Shown here one piece after another: positions 16,901 through 28,400 of a stretch of 64,000 bases of DNA. The position numbers were made by a program, and so were the translations under genes. A model generated the notes under the pieces. That model did not search any database, was not told the DNA's origin, and worked only from the letters and a program-made list of their open reading frames with translations. The first letter of the stretch is position 1; every line of letters starts with the position of its first letter. Source of the stretch: Diploscapter coronatus (taxonomy: Eukaryota > Nematoda > Chromadorea > Rhabditida > Rhabditidae); NCBI GenBank assembly GCA_964036155.1, contig OZ038423.1, forward strand, positions 46,949,249 through 47,013,248. The letters run 5' to 3'.

Positions 16901-19900
16901 AAGGTGTCCAGTTCTACGTGGGAGCAGATTTCGACTGAACAGCTCAGAAGAGAAGTGGGATTTGAAAAGAAAAAAAAAAAAAAGTTTAAAAAACAAGGAA
17001 ATATTTTCCAGAAAGACAAATCCTCCCAGTCCGGTTCCTCTGCGGTTTCCACCTCTTCTGCGGGTCCAATCGGGTCTCCAGCTTCATCAACCAAATCCCC
17101 ACCTCCAGGTGAAAATTCAAAACAAAAAAAATTTCGAAAAACAAGATTCAATCATGTAGCAAATTACACACATTTTAAACCTGAAGTTTAAACATTATGG
17201 TTATCTTCTAGTTTCTGTGCTCCAACCCACTGCCGCCACTGCATCATCTGTGCCTCTCACTTTGCCACTCGGAAGCCCGAAGTCGGTCCTGCCCGCCAAC
17301 TCTCCTCCCATATCTTCGGGTATGTTGCAAAAGAGAATTCTTTTTAAAAAATTAAGATTTTATATGAGGTTCTACAGAAAACGCCGAACTTTCGAATCTT
17401 TGCACAAAAACAATCTTCAGATAGCTTGGAGAACATAAATCCACGGCCTTGTATTCCTTATGGGATTTAGTCCCGCTCATCTGCAGCCTTGCTGTGCCGT
17501 TGTGCATCTCCGTACAATCGCGCAGGTTTTGGCAATTGAGCGAAATAGTTTCTCGTTTTCGTGCATTCATTTTCGAAGGCATTTCTTTTCTTCGAGCGTA
17601 ATCGCAGGACGCGCTACGAAGGCATCGAGTGCATAAGGCCGTGAACTGTGGAATTTTCGATAAAATAATGAAATTTCGAAAAACAAAGAAAATTCAGGTC
17701 CACTCACCATTGACTCTCTCCTCCCCGAACAGGGCCAGATTTCGGGACCGCCCTCTGGAAAATCCAAGAAAGATTCGGCTCCATCGACGATTCTTCCCTC
17801 GGGTAACAAATTCAAAAATTCAATTCTAAGATCGGATGTGAGAAAAAGATTGAGCCAGACTTAAAAATATTTTCGACAAGGCATTTAAATCTAGCTCTAA
17901 CCTAATAGGTTTACGCTTAAAATTAACATGGATTAAACAAATGAACAATAAATTTGATTTCAGCTGGTCCCCTGATAATTCCATCGGATAAACTTTCGCC
18001 GAAACAAGGCAGCGTGGGATCTGGAAGCGAGCCTGGGAAGAACTATTCAGAATCGGTCTTCAATATCGCTGGTCAAGAACTTAGCATTCCAGAGGTTGGT
18101 TTTTTTTTGAGTTTAAAATTTATAACCTTGAAAAAAAACGTAATTTATATTATTTAAAGATAAAAAAATTGGAGGTTTGCTTCGTTAAAATTTTTTTTTT
18201 ATTTTAGAGAAGCCCACCCCACTCATCGAAACTGGTGAAGTCAGAGGCGGAATCTTCATCAGGCATTAGCGCTCAGGCTCAGGGAAAGGAACTGAAGAGA
18301 GTCCGGGCGTTTTCGAAGGAGGACATTACTGTCTCCTCTCCTTCTTCTCCTCAGGTAAAAGTCTAATTTAAAAAAATAAAAAATAAGTAATTTTCAGAAA
18401 CCCTCGACTCGAGCGCTTTCTACGTTTTCTACCGACACGATTCCCGCCTACGCAAATGAATCAGAACTGGATTTCAGAGACGACGAGCATGAGAGAAAAC
18501 GTAATTATTTGCACTTAAAATCCCTAATTAGCCCCTTTCAAAGACCACTTGTTTGTAAAGTCCACATACTTTTGAGGTAAAATAATGTTGGTACAGAAGC
18601 AAAAGTGGGTGTGCTTTCTAGTTTTTCTTAAGAGCCTATCTTTGATTTTCTTTTTTTCCATTTTTAAAATTTTTCAGCAAGTATCGCCTCGATTCCGCCC
18701 ATGATTTCCAGCCTGGTTATCAACGAGCCCGAAAAGCGGCCTGAGACAACGCCGACCCCAGAAAAGAGAGCTATAGCTGGCAAGCGGGAGCTAAAAGGTG
18801 AACATTTCAAATTTTTGAAAAATTCAAAAGATCGCCCCCATAATATTCAATTTTCAGCCCTGGTCGGCTCGGACAAAGACAAGGCTCCAGCGACTTTGAA
18901 GAAACGAAAAAGAAAGGAATCGGTCTCTGCGGAAGATGAGCCTCAGGCCAAAAATGAAAAAGCCGAGGAGAAATCGCCGGAAATCGAGGATGAAAGTGAG
19001 ATTTGAAATTTTTTTCAAATTAGTTCATTTTTAAAAATCGGATGTTTCCAGAACAAATCGAACCAGAATATGACCTCCCAGATTCTGCTTTGGACACCCC
19101 GAAAACTGCGGAGAACGGTAATGGTCAGTTATTTTTTCTTTAGTTGTGAAACTATTCGATCCGTTTTATATCTCTATTATAGCGTTTTGCTCTCTTTACT
19201 TTGTTCGGTAAAGCTCTCTAAAAAATGACTCAAAATTATTTTTCTAACTTTACATAACATTTTTTGAAAATGTTCTCCGTTTATATTGTCGGGGATATTT
19301 TAAAGAATTTTTCAGTGAAAAAATACGTTTAAAATAATAATGCATAGATAGAAAGTTGTAAGTTTTTTTTTTTTTTTGAAAAATGACGCCGGACAGCTCA
19401 AAGCACTGTACCTATCCTTTAAACATTAGGTAAAATATATCAAATCCATTTTCTCCTACTATCTTTTATCATTGAAATAATTCATCTTTTCATATCTAAA
19501 CTAGTCTAAAACTATCCTTTAACATTGACTTAATCTAATTTCAGAATCCGACCGCGTCTCTCTTGCATCTGAAGCTGGCCCTTCATCTATGCGCACCCCT
19601 CGAGGCAAGTTGATCATGAAGCGAAAGCGGGGAATGCACAGCAGACACAGCCAGATGGTCGTCGACAAGAAGTACATCAAGAAGGAGAAGAGGGGTACGG
19701 TATTCGAATTTTTAAGGACTTACTGCAATTTCTTTCAGAAAGTAACGTAGTTTACTGTAGCTTTTCATTTCAGGGGTCCAACCAACTCACGACAAGGACG
19801 ACGAGAGTGATGAGGATGAAGAGGAAGGAGGTCAGTTAAAAAGTCGATATTTAAGAAAATATTTTTTGCAGGAATCACCGTCTGCCGGGACACGTACCTC

Positions 19901-20504
19901 TCGATGAAAAACCGCATGCATCGCGTTTTGGATCAGGAAAATCGTCTCAAGGACGTCTCAATTTTGGGCATTGAAGATCTAGGTTTGTTCCTAGAGGTCA
20001 AAAACTCGGAAAGGAAATAGTTTTTTTGAAAAAGCGATCAAATACTCTGGAAAGATTGTCCAGATTCTATTCAGCAATCTTTTGTAGTAAATTTTCTACC
20101 GAATGAAAGTTCAATTTCTTTTCAAGAAAAATTAAAAAGAGATTAGAAATTGAAAGATCAACAATTTTGAATAGATCAAAACTTTCAGCCACTTTGACGA
20201 ACCGCACCCCAGCAGAACAACTTGTGGAGGCACTCGAAGCCAGACTCAACGACCTCAGGGACATTCACTATCATGTAATTTTGAAATTCATTTTTTTGAA
20301 TCAAAGATTATTTTCAGGCCAAGACTGACTTCCTGAAGATGGAACGCAAGCGGAAGGCTCATGCGGAAAAGAAAAGTAGGGATTTCTATTTACTGATGAT
20401 AAAGAACTTTTACTAATAAAATCACCGATAACCATCTTTCAGAAGAGAAGGAAAAGGTCCAGCGAGATTCCACCTTAACCCCGGCGACGAGTGTCGAAAA
20501 ATAA
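10989..20504 (+). CDS. ARID4: ARID4 (RBBP1)-type chromatin protein
   Basis: About 40 small exons, each phase-checked, from a two-codon first exon (10989-10994) to 20443-20504, give roughly 1,490 residues. The N-terminus (exons 11081-11850) is Tudor-like. The block [12 protein letters not shown]...[10 protein letters not shown] (12734-13268) matches the RBB1NT/PWWP-like region. Two very long Lys/Glu/Asp-rich charged helices follow (12440-12646, 13457-13896). The ARID domain is at about 13985-14690 ([37 protein letters not shown]). A chromo-barrel lies at 15987-16471 ([34 protein letters not shown]). The C-terminus (19872-20504) is a conserved helical region. ARID4 proteins are subunits of Sin3/HDAC co-repressor complexes in the nucleus; the C. 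elegans member I associate with that complex is arid-1. Minor uncertainties: the intron starting at 16955 is readable in frame, and the exon at 19052 has two usable donors. Confidence 0.9.
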
Positions 20505-21155
20505 GGCCTGCTTACCATTTTTCTTATCACCCTTATCACCACGTTATCAGCTCTTATCAGTCTATTTTTATGTAACTTGTACTAGTGTGGCCAAATATTG
20601 AATATGTGTTATTTTTCTATAACAATTATTTATCAATCTCCTTATCATAGAGAGCGCAAGTGCTTTTCCAAATTTGATGTTGGTGGGATTTGAAACTTGT
20701 AGGAATATTGTGGGACCCTTCAAATACTCGAATTAAAAAGAAAATTTCGGTTTGGGACGCTATAAACCACCTAGTTTAGTCGATAATTGTCTTTCTTAAT
20801 GTCCGTGAGCATCCGTCAATGAAAATTTCAATTTCTTCATATTCAAATTTGAGCATTTGCGGTCTCTATCTTATCAATGATAATTGAACCCTCTCTATTT
20901 GCGGGTATTTTTTGTTGATATCCTCAATAATTATGTCCTATTTATACCCTTTTTATCACCAAGTAGATTTGAACTAATTACCATAAGTTATGATTAAAGT
21001 ATTTTCATTCTTGCGTCTGTATAATCTTCATTAAAAATTGAATCTGTTGGTTGAAGCTTTTTTTGATTTTATGCAGTAGATTTAATGCTGTGAAAATATC
21101 TACACGACTTTCACCACTTGCACAAGTTTTTACTTTTCAATTTTGCCGTTTCTAG
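20505..21155. other. Intergenic region, ARID4 to putative PLC 5' exon
   Basis: AT-rich sequence downstream of the ARID4 stop. It contains several ttatca repeats just after the stop (20520-20660), probably 3' UTR. I could not find a start exon for the downstream exon at 21156 here, although short ATG-containing exons cannot be excluded. Confidence 0.4.
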
Positions 21156-24100
21156 ACGATGAACTTCCAAAAATCGACTGGAATCTCTATGGTTTGGACT
21201 TCTGGGATCAAAATAAGGTAGATTTTAAAAATTATCCTTCTTTCACCCAGTTTTCTCTGAATGAAGTCAACGTAAAATTCGAAAATTTATTAAAAACAGT
21301 ACGACAAAAATGAGATTAAAGGAGCATTATGCAGTAAAGAGAAACGGCGAAAGTGACGAGATATGATTTGGCAAGGAATTTTGAGGGTGAATTGTTGAAA
21401 AACGCACTTCTGAAACATCATATTTTTAAAGTGTCAAATTTGGTCCTAGTTTTAAAATTTAAAAATAGTGCCTTCTACTATTTTCCAGAATATTTTACCT
21501 GGCATAAGATCTAGAACTTGGGTCGTAATAAGGAAGGTCTAGGTCGTAGTATGGCGCTGCGGGGTTCAGGTCCATTTCATAATCAATTTCCTGTAATTTT
21601 CTTGAAAATTTAATTTTTAAACCTGCCAAATCTTTAAATTTCTTATATTTTTGAAGAAAATTCCTATTCTGAATTTGATGATAACCAAATTTTCGTTTTA
21701 AAACTTTTTAGATGTACCGTATCTCGATTATGATTTCCTATCCTCAGAGGGTCTTGTCGCGCGAAAACTATCGCATTAGGCCTTCTATCGGAGTCTCTAA
21801 AATGCAAAACTTGCAAAAAGTCTATTTTTCAAAATTTTACCGACTAATCTGGACCATCCCACCCTCAGGCCTGGTAAAAGTGCTGAATTTTTGAAAATCT
21901 GGATTTGGCCGTCTGGGGTCTCTTCTCAAGGGTATTGCCTCCTAGGTTTTCTGTTTGAAAAATCAAATTTTTGAAAAATACTCGAGAAGTTGGTGGTTTG
22001 AGTAGAACTTCTGAGGAGTGGCTATGCATTTGTGGAGGGTCGGTAGCCTGAATTTTGAAATTTTGTAAAGATTAAACCTCTTGACTAACTATCGAATTTG
22101 GAGATTTAACCCTGCTTCTACTCGTTAAAATATGAGTGTTGCCTTTCTGGTATACGGTAACATGACATTGCCAAATCCCCATGTCTTCCTAAAAATAATT
22201 TTTAAAGGGTCACATTTTAAACATTTTTCGACTTACCCGGATTTCTACTGGTCTAATTTCCATGGAAAAATCCCCGGTTAATTCGTCATAATCAAACATA
22301 TACCGGCCGTTATTGAGCATTATTCGTAGAACCGTTTTGCCTAATTTTGAAAAGTTCAAGAGTTTTAAAATAATTTTGGCCTCACCTCCGACCTTTCTCC
22401 GGTTTATCGAGGTTAGCCGATTGGAGACTTTCTTTTCTCCGTCCTCGATTTTCAACCAAACCGTTTCGTTCAGAGTCCAGGTGACTTCGATTTTGACCTA
22501 AATTTTGGCAGCTTTTTGAATTTCTTGTAAACCTTTTTACTTTTCGAAAACTTTTCAAATTTCTTACATCATCGCTCCCAGAGTCGGCCACATGGGGGCA
22601 ATTCAGAGAAAAAGCGTCGTATTGGTTGGAATAGGTATTTTTCAAAGTTGAAGCGGCAGATATATAGGGCAGCGACTTGGTTTCTGAAATTTGTAGACAT
22701 TTAGCAACTTTCCTGGGAACTAAAATTCTTTTCTGGGACTTTCATGGATTTCCCAGGCTTGCGGTTGGTAATTTGTCATCCTGCCAATAATTTTGATTGA
22801 TTGGGACATCAAATATCCAAGGAGTTTCTTGATAGAAACACATGCTAGGCTTTTGAAGATGAGAATGGAATTTGGCCAACTTTCATGAGAAACACGCCTT
22901 TTCTTACAATTAGACTAATAATAAGCCGAAACTTTATATGAAACTTGCAGAGAGTAAGGACTAGTCATAAAATACGCCGGCCGGTTTTATTTTCTACCTC
23001 TCAGCATTAGATTAGGAAACCTTACGTCGATGTTTTCGAATTCTATGAAGATGTCTGCTGGTTGTTAAATTTTGAGGCTCCTCCACAATAAATTCAATCG
23101 GCGATATGGTTTCGAACAATTGAAGAAATATCCATAATTGACTAATTAAATAGTGGGTAGATGGCAATTTCTGAAATTTGATACCACTTTTCTGGCGACT
23201 TTTAAAATCCACAACTTGGTACGCCAAGTGGTACTTTATTGCTGCCAGATGGGCAAAATTTTGACTAGCTTTATGACTTCTTTCATCTCTTATTCTGGGT
23301 GTAATCTCACACCTGACATAGAAAAAATCGAAAAATGAATGAAGAAAAATCCCGCTTTAAAAAATAAACTTAAAACCTTACCATTTTGAAAATGATGTTG
23401 AAATCTGCATTTAGAAGGGCTTATTTCACATTAGAGGAGATTTTGAAATTGGGCTTCTTAGATCTAAAATGAGTCATTATTGAATTAAATTGAGGTTCTT
23501 TTCGGGTAAGTAATTTTGAAATCTTGGTTAAAAGAAGGAGACAAAATGAGTTTACTCTAGATCCACGTAATTTATCTGAAGAAAACCCCCCGAAAAAAGA
23601 CCCCGTTTTTCGGCGAGTGTGAAAGGACGAATTTTCGGATGAAATTTACCGCAAAATGCGCGTGTGCATGTCTGAGATTTAGGCTTTAACCTAAGATTTA
23701 GGTGAAGGAAGAAAAAGACAGAGTAACAAGGAACACTCGAAATGAAAGGAATCGCGAAAAGTGGTTAGATAGCCGGGTGGTTAGAGAGCTCTCCTCTCTT
23801 TTCTTTTCCTGTCGGGGAGAGGTTCAAATCATTGAGCTAGAGGAAAAGATAGCGGCTATCTGAAAGGAGGAAACGAAATTTTCCGAGCCCTCCCTCTTGA
23901 TTTTATTTCTTCAAAATGATTTCACAGCGAATGGACAATACATGTGAAAATATACAGGGAAAAAGCGCAAATGTAGACCCCACCCACTTTTTATTAGGGT
24001 TGGGGATGAAAAAATAAATTTTATTAAACTATGAGAAAATGCACAGAAAATTTTTGAAACTTTACATCCCATCTCTATTTTTTAAAGTCAGGAAAAATGG

Positions 24101-25357
24101 ATTTTTCATTAGTGGATTGTTCTGAGCTAGAACTAATTGGTATGCTTGGTTTGAGGCGTGTGTGAGGCTATAAGAGGAGTAAGATAAATTAAAGATACCC
24201 GGAAAGGCCTGAGGAAAGGAGGGAATTAATTACCCCCGACATACCGAAAGATAGCCAGTAGTGAAATGGAATGAAATTTATTCAACCTACTTTTGGTGAA
24301 AGGTAAAGTAGAAGTTAGTTCATAAAATTGGATTTTTAGAGATTTTTTTCAAATTTGAGACAGTAAATTTTTTAGAACTTTAAAAAATTATCTAACATAT
24401 CGGATTTTCCAAAAAAAGTAGCACCCAGAAAATTCATATTTATCCCCAAGTGGATTGAAAAAGAGCTCCTTTAAAGAAGGCTGGGAAGATGCAGGTTCTG
24501 ACAAATTTCTATGATGGATGGCCTATAAAGCGAAATGACATGTGCTAATCAAAAAGCTAGATAAAATAAAAGAAAACGCTTTTTCTATGAAATTTTAATT
24601 AAAACCGAAAATATTTTTAAAAACCAATTTTTTTATTTTCGGCGCGAATAAAAATTGTAGCCAGGGAAATTTTCAAAAATTAAAAAAACGCTTATTTACT
24701 CTTCAAACCGGCGCATATAATTACGTTCAAAATAAGGAAATGAAAATACGATGAGATGATGAAAATATTTACTCTTATTTTTAGGGACACTATTTGGACT
24801 CTGAAGGCCCGACGATGCGACGTCAGGATTTTGGAGATTGGACGTCGAAAAATGAAGGTACGAAAATTTTGACTTTAGCCAAAATGACCGCTTTTCAAAG
24901 GGCCCCATTTATGGTTTCAAGGGCGCTTTTGGAATATTCTATTTTCCTGGGAATGTTTATTTCCAAGACGGAGTTGCTAGGAGGATTTGACCTTTGTGAT
25001 TTTTGAAGAAAAAACCGGAAAATAAAAATGTTCTTATGACGTCATGGCGCCAAAAGTCAAAATTTACGATGACGTCAAATGTTCTGAACACGAGAAAAAT
25101 GATTTATTGTCGAATTTCCCAATAAAAACTGATAATCTTTTTAACGATACGTCTAAAATCAGCTTATGGCTTTATTGGAATATGCCGAAAGAGTTTTTAA
25201 CGGAAAAGTACTATTTTCGCATTTTTTGTATTCTTTTTTCCTCATTTTCAAACGCTGTCTCTCAATTTTCAATCTCTTTTCTCCTAGATTATGACTCGTT
25301 TCTTGATAAGACTAGGGAAAAGCATACGCTCTCTTCCGCTGATTTTATACGGAAAAG
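21156..25357 (+). CDS. Possible 5' exons of the phospholipase C gene (partial)
   Basis: Three exon-like segments chain in phase into the firm PLC exon at 25406. The first, 21156-21217, reads DELPKIDWNLYGLDFWDQNK. The second, 24785-24857, reads on from GHYLDSEGPTMRRQDFGDW. The third, 25288-25357, reads DYDSFLDKTREKHTLSSADF and continues to an Arg/Lys-rich end. The first two have good AG acceptors and GT donors. The third has a good acceptor (tctcctag) but would need a GC donor (AG|GC at 25358). The merged peptide would extend the enzyme's N-terminus by about 70 residues beyond the ATG at 25419. No initiator exon was found upstream, so this is a partial model. If correct, the Ig-like gene below lies inside the first PLC intron. 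Confidence 0.35.
21495..23227 (-). CDS. Small Ig-like domain protein, probably secreted (start uncertain)
   Basis: Five exons in phase: 23026-23170 (or starting at the ATG at 23227), 22568-22683, 22386-22497, 22237-22340 and 21495-21590. Exon 1 has a hydrophobic stretch (YLISQLWIFLQLFETI) that could be a signal peptide. The middle reads AFSLNCPH..., then VTWTLNETVWLKIEDGEKK and VLRIMLNNGRYMFDYD, spaced like the B, C, E and F strands of an immunoglobulin fold. The usual second cysteine is missing (GRYMFDY). The end is Tyr/Asp-rich (PYYDLDLPYYDPSSRSY). I do not recognise the gene. The first exon has either an acceptor at 23171 with no identified upstream exon, or the upstream ATG. It lies antisense between the putative PLC 5' exons. 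Confidence 0.5.
23228..24784. other. Non-coding stretch (intergenic or intron)
   Basis: About 1.6 kb of AT-rich sequence in which I see no exon with paired splice signals and no RNA gene. A tRNA-like A-box/B-box pair near 23770-23830 does not fold as a tRNA. If the upstream PLC exons are real, this is PLC intron sequence. Confidence 0.45.
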
Positions 25358-25418
25358 GCGACAATTTATTCCGATTTTTCCATTTTAACATATTCTAATT
25401 TTTAGGAAGATCCAAAAA

Positions 25419-28400
25419 ATGAACAAGTACTACGTGGACTATCGTTTCAAGCAAGGCGTCAAATTTCTGAAACTCGGATATCCGGGGGTAATTTTTTAAA
25501 ATTCTTTTAAAGAAAAAATAAAAATAGGCATTTTATAATTTTTTTTTTTCAAAAAGCCATTTTTAAAAATTTTCTATATGTTCAAATTTTGTATCCTTTT
25601 TAGGAAATGCTAACCGACTACGAAAGACGACTTTATCCCTTGTCAGTGACGGTTTTCATCGATCCCCGAGCGCACATTCTCTACTGGAAGCCACCGGACA
25701 AAAGCGACTTTGCCAGAATGGAGGTAATTAGCTTTATTAGTCTAATTAAAGGAAGATAACTATCATAGTTAATTCGATTTGATTGCCTTAATAAAATGAG
25801 TTCAATTATCTGTATTAATGGACTGTTTTAGCTCAATTGTTGCCTCATTAATCGGAAGAAATTGACTTAATTACCCTAGTTGAATTGCTTAATTACTCAG
25901 TTAACTATTTAATTGCCTCAATGACCTTTTTGCAGTGGGAAGGCGTACCCCGATATCTGTATCTTCAAGACATAGTCGATGTCAGAATTGGCGATGAAGC
26001 GGACAAAAGTCAAGTAAGAATGAACATTTTCAAAATAAATTATTTAACAAATTTCCAGATAAACGAATTTTCGCACTCGATGAACGCGAATTTGATGACA
26101 ATTGTGACTGCGGAAAACTATGTCAACGTTCACTTCACGAGCTTCATCTACAACGACATCGGCGAGAACTCGGTTGGCTCGAATATTTTTCAAAAAATGT
26201 TTATTTTAAACTTGCCTTTTAAAAATTTCTTTAAAAAATCTACCAATTTAGTTTCGAAGTAAGAAAATCTCCAACTTACTTATTTATTCATTTTATTGCT
26301 TTTTTACGATTTTCTATAAAAACCCAAGAAAATCTTTTAAATTTGAAAATTTTGACAGCAATTTTACTCTTGAGCTTAGCATTTTCAACATTTTAAAATA
26401 TTTTTCTCATGCAAAATTATAGATTTTCTAAAGGCTCATGAAATTTCCGATTTTTGGCAAAAAAACTTGCTTCAGACGAGCCTCGAAACCTTGGCCAAGC
26501 TAATATTCGACTTGTCTCAGCGAGTAAGGAGGGCCCACCACGGACTTCTCTACCACGCCTGGAAGAAGTTCACCCCCCTGCTCTACGCGTCTTCCAACGA
26601 TATGTTCAATGAATTTCAGTAAGTCCTGTAGTTGACCTGTAATTTTGGTTAATGACGTTGGGAAATATTCAAAAATTTCAGTATCCGCCAAGTTCTGGAC
26701 CCAACCAAACACAGCCAAACCGACGAGATCTCTATGGAAGAGGGCATCAGGCAAATCACCAACGGGGTGAGCTTTTCAAATTATTTACGAATTTTATTTT
26801 AAAATTAATAAAATCACAACATAAAAATACAATCTTTCTATTCGACCCTGGTGTCTAATCGATCATGGAATGTCATTTGAAAATGGAGGTATAAAAATGA
26901 AAACTTCAAAATGAGACAAATTTCATCGAAATTATTGCAATTGTGACTAGAATCTTTTAAAGTTTGAAAAATGGCATATTTAAAACAAAAAATGAATGAT
27001 CGAATAATTGATACTTTGAAAGAAGTAACTAAAGGAGCGTATTTTATAATTTGGACTTTTTCAAATCCTCGAGACTATAAAATTTTGGGGCGGAATTCGG
27101 AATCCATTTCTTACCGTCTTTGGAAAACGTGCTTCTTTGCGAATTATGGGGGAAAGTTCCAGCTTCGTGAATATCCAAAACGGGTGTCACGCAGGCGTCT
27201 TTATCTAAAAATTTATCAATTTTAGTTTCTTTTGAAAATTTGTTTGTTAAAAATAACTCACCTTTAAAAATCTCCGCCCACTCATCTCGAGTTTTGGTTT
27301 TGAACAGTTTCTCCAATTCTTCAACGACTTTTTTCGGGTTACTGTAGATATCGGCTTGGGTTAAACCGCAGTTTAGAACTGAAAAAACATTTAAGATCTA
27401 ATTTTTCTCGAAACTTTTTACCCTGAAGCAAATTCCCGTTGAATTTTGGCTCCAGAGCGCCGACGGCGACGTATTTTCCATCCGAAGTTTCGTAGGTTCT
27501 AGAAAAATTAGGTAAAAATGGCAACTTTTCTGATAAAAGTCGTATTTTTGGTCAAATGGTAACAAATTTTCTAGATGATCCAAAAATGGCACGTACCTAT
27601 AAACCGGCGATATCCCAGAGAACATAGCGTATGGGTCCGTCCAGAGCATTGATAGATCTTGGTATTGGCTGACGAAAGAACCCAAATAGGCCAAGCCCTC
27701 AACCATCGAACTGTCGATCACGCAACCGTTACCGCCTGAAAATGGTAGCTTTGTGGTAAACAACCAAAAGGGTTTGATAATAAACTCAAATTTTGTGTTA
27801 TAAAGATGCGAAAATTTTAGTAAAGGTCCGAAAAAAATATTTGGTAAAAGACCGGTAATTTTTGGCGAAAGGTCCCAACTTTTTTATAGCCTACCATTTT
27901 TCTCCCTTCTGAATAAGGCAGAGACAATCCCAAAGGCCGCTGTGAGACCGCCACCAGCAAAGTCGGCTAGCAGATTAGCGGGAGGCCAAGGAGGCTTGTT
28001 TGTCTGACCCGCCAACGTTGGTAGCAGACCCAAAATGATCGCTTTTTGGTAACGAAAATGATCATTTTTGATAAATGACTTGCATAAAAATGATATTCTT
28101 TTATTGAAAATTGAATTTCTTCAAGAAATGGAAAATTTCTGATAACTTTGGTACCATTTGGTAATTTTTAGTAGCTCTTACCAGTTATCGAAACGTAGTT
28201 TATATCGTGCCCAGCCTCTTTCGACATGTCACCCGTCTGTCCATACCCCGTCAAACGACAGATCACCAAACCTTTGTTCACCTAAAATAGTACCATTTCT
28301 GTTAACTTATGTCAACTTTTTGGTAAGTGGTACCTCTGAGAGCAAACTTATCGGATCGAGCTCCATTTTTTCGAGGATCCCAGGTCGGTAGGGGTCTAGA

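Noticed and set aside
17430..17660. GC-richer insert with short matching ends (CACGGCCTT / AAGGCCGTG) in an ARID4 intron
   Set aside because: Only nine bases match, the ends are not symmetric and no target duplication is visible.
23765..23835. tRNA-like A box (TAGCCGGGTGG) and B box (GGTTCAAATC)
   Set aside because: The T-arm has only weak pairing and the flanks do not form an acceptor stem, so it is not a tRNA gene.
21156..24857. Alternative frame joining exons 21156 and 24785 from the ATG at 21159
   Set aside because: It ends in a phase that cannot enter the phospholipase exon at 25406 in the correct frame.
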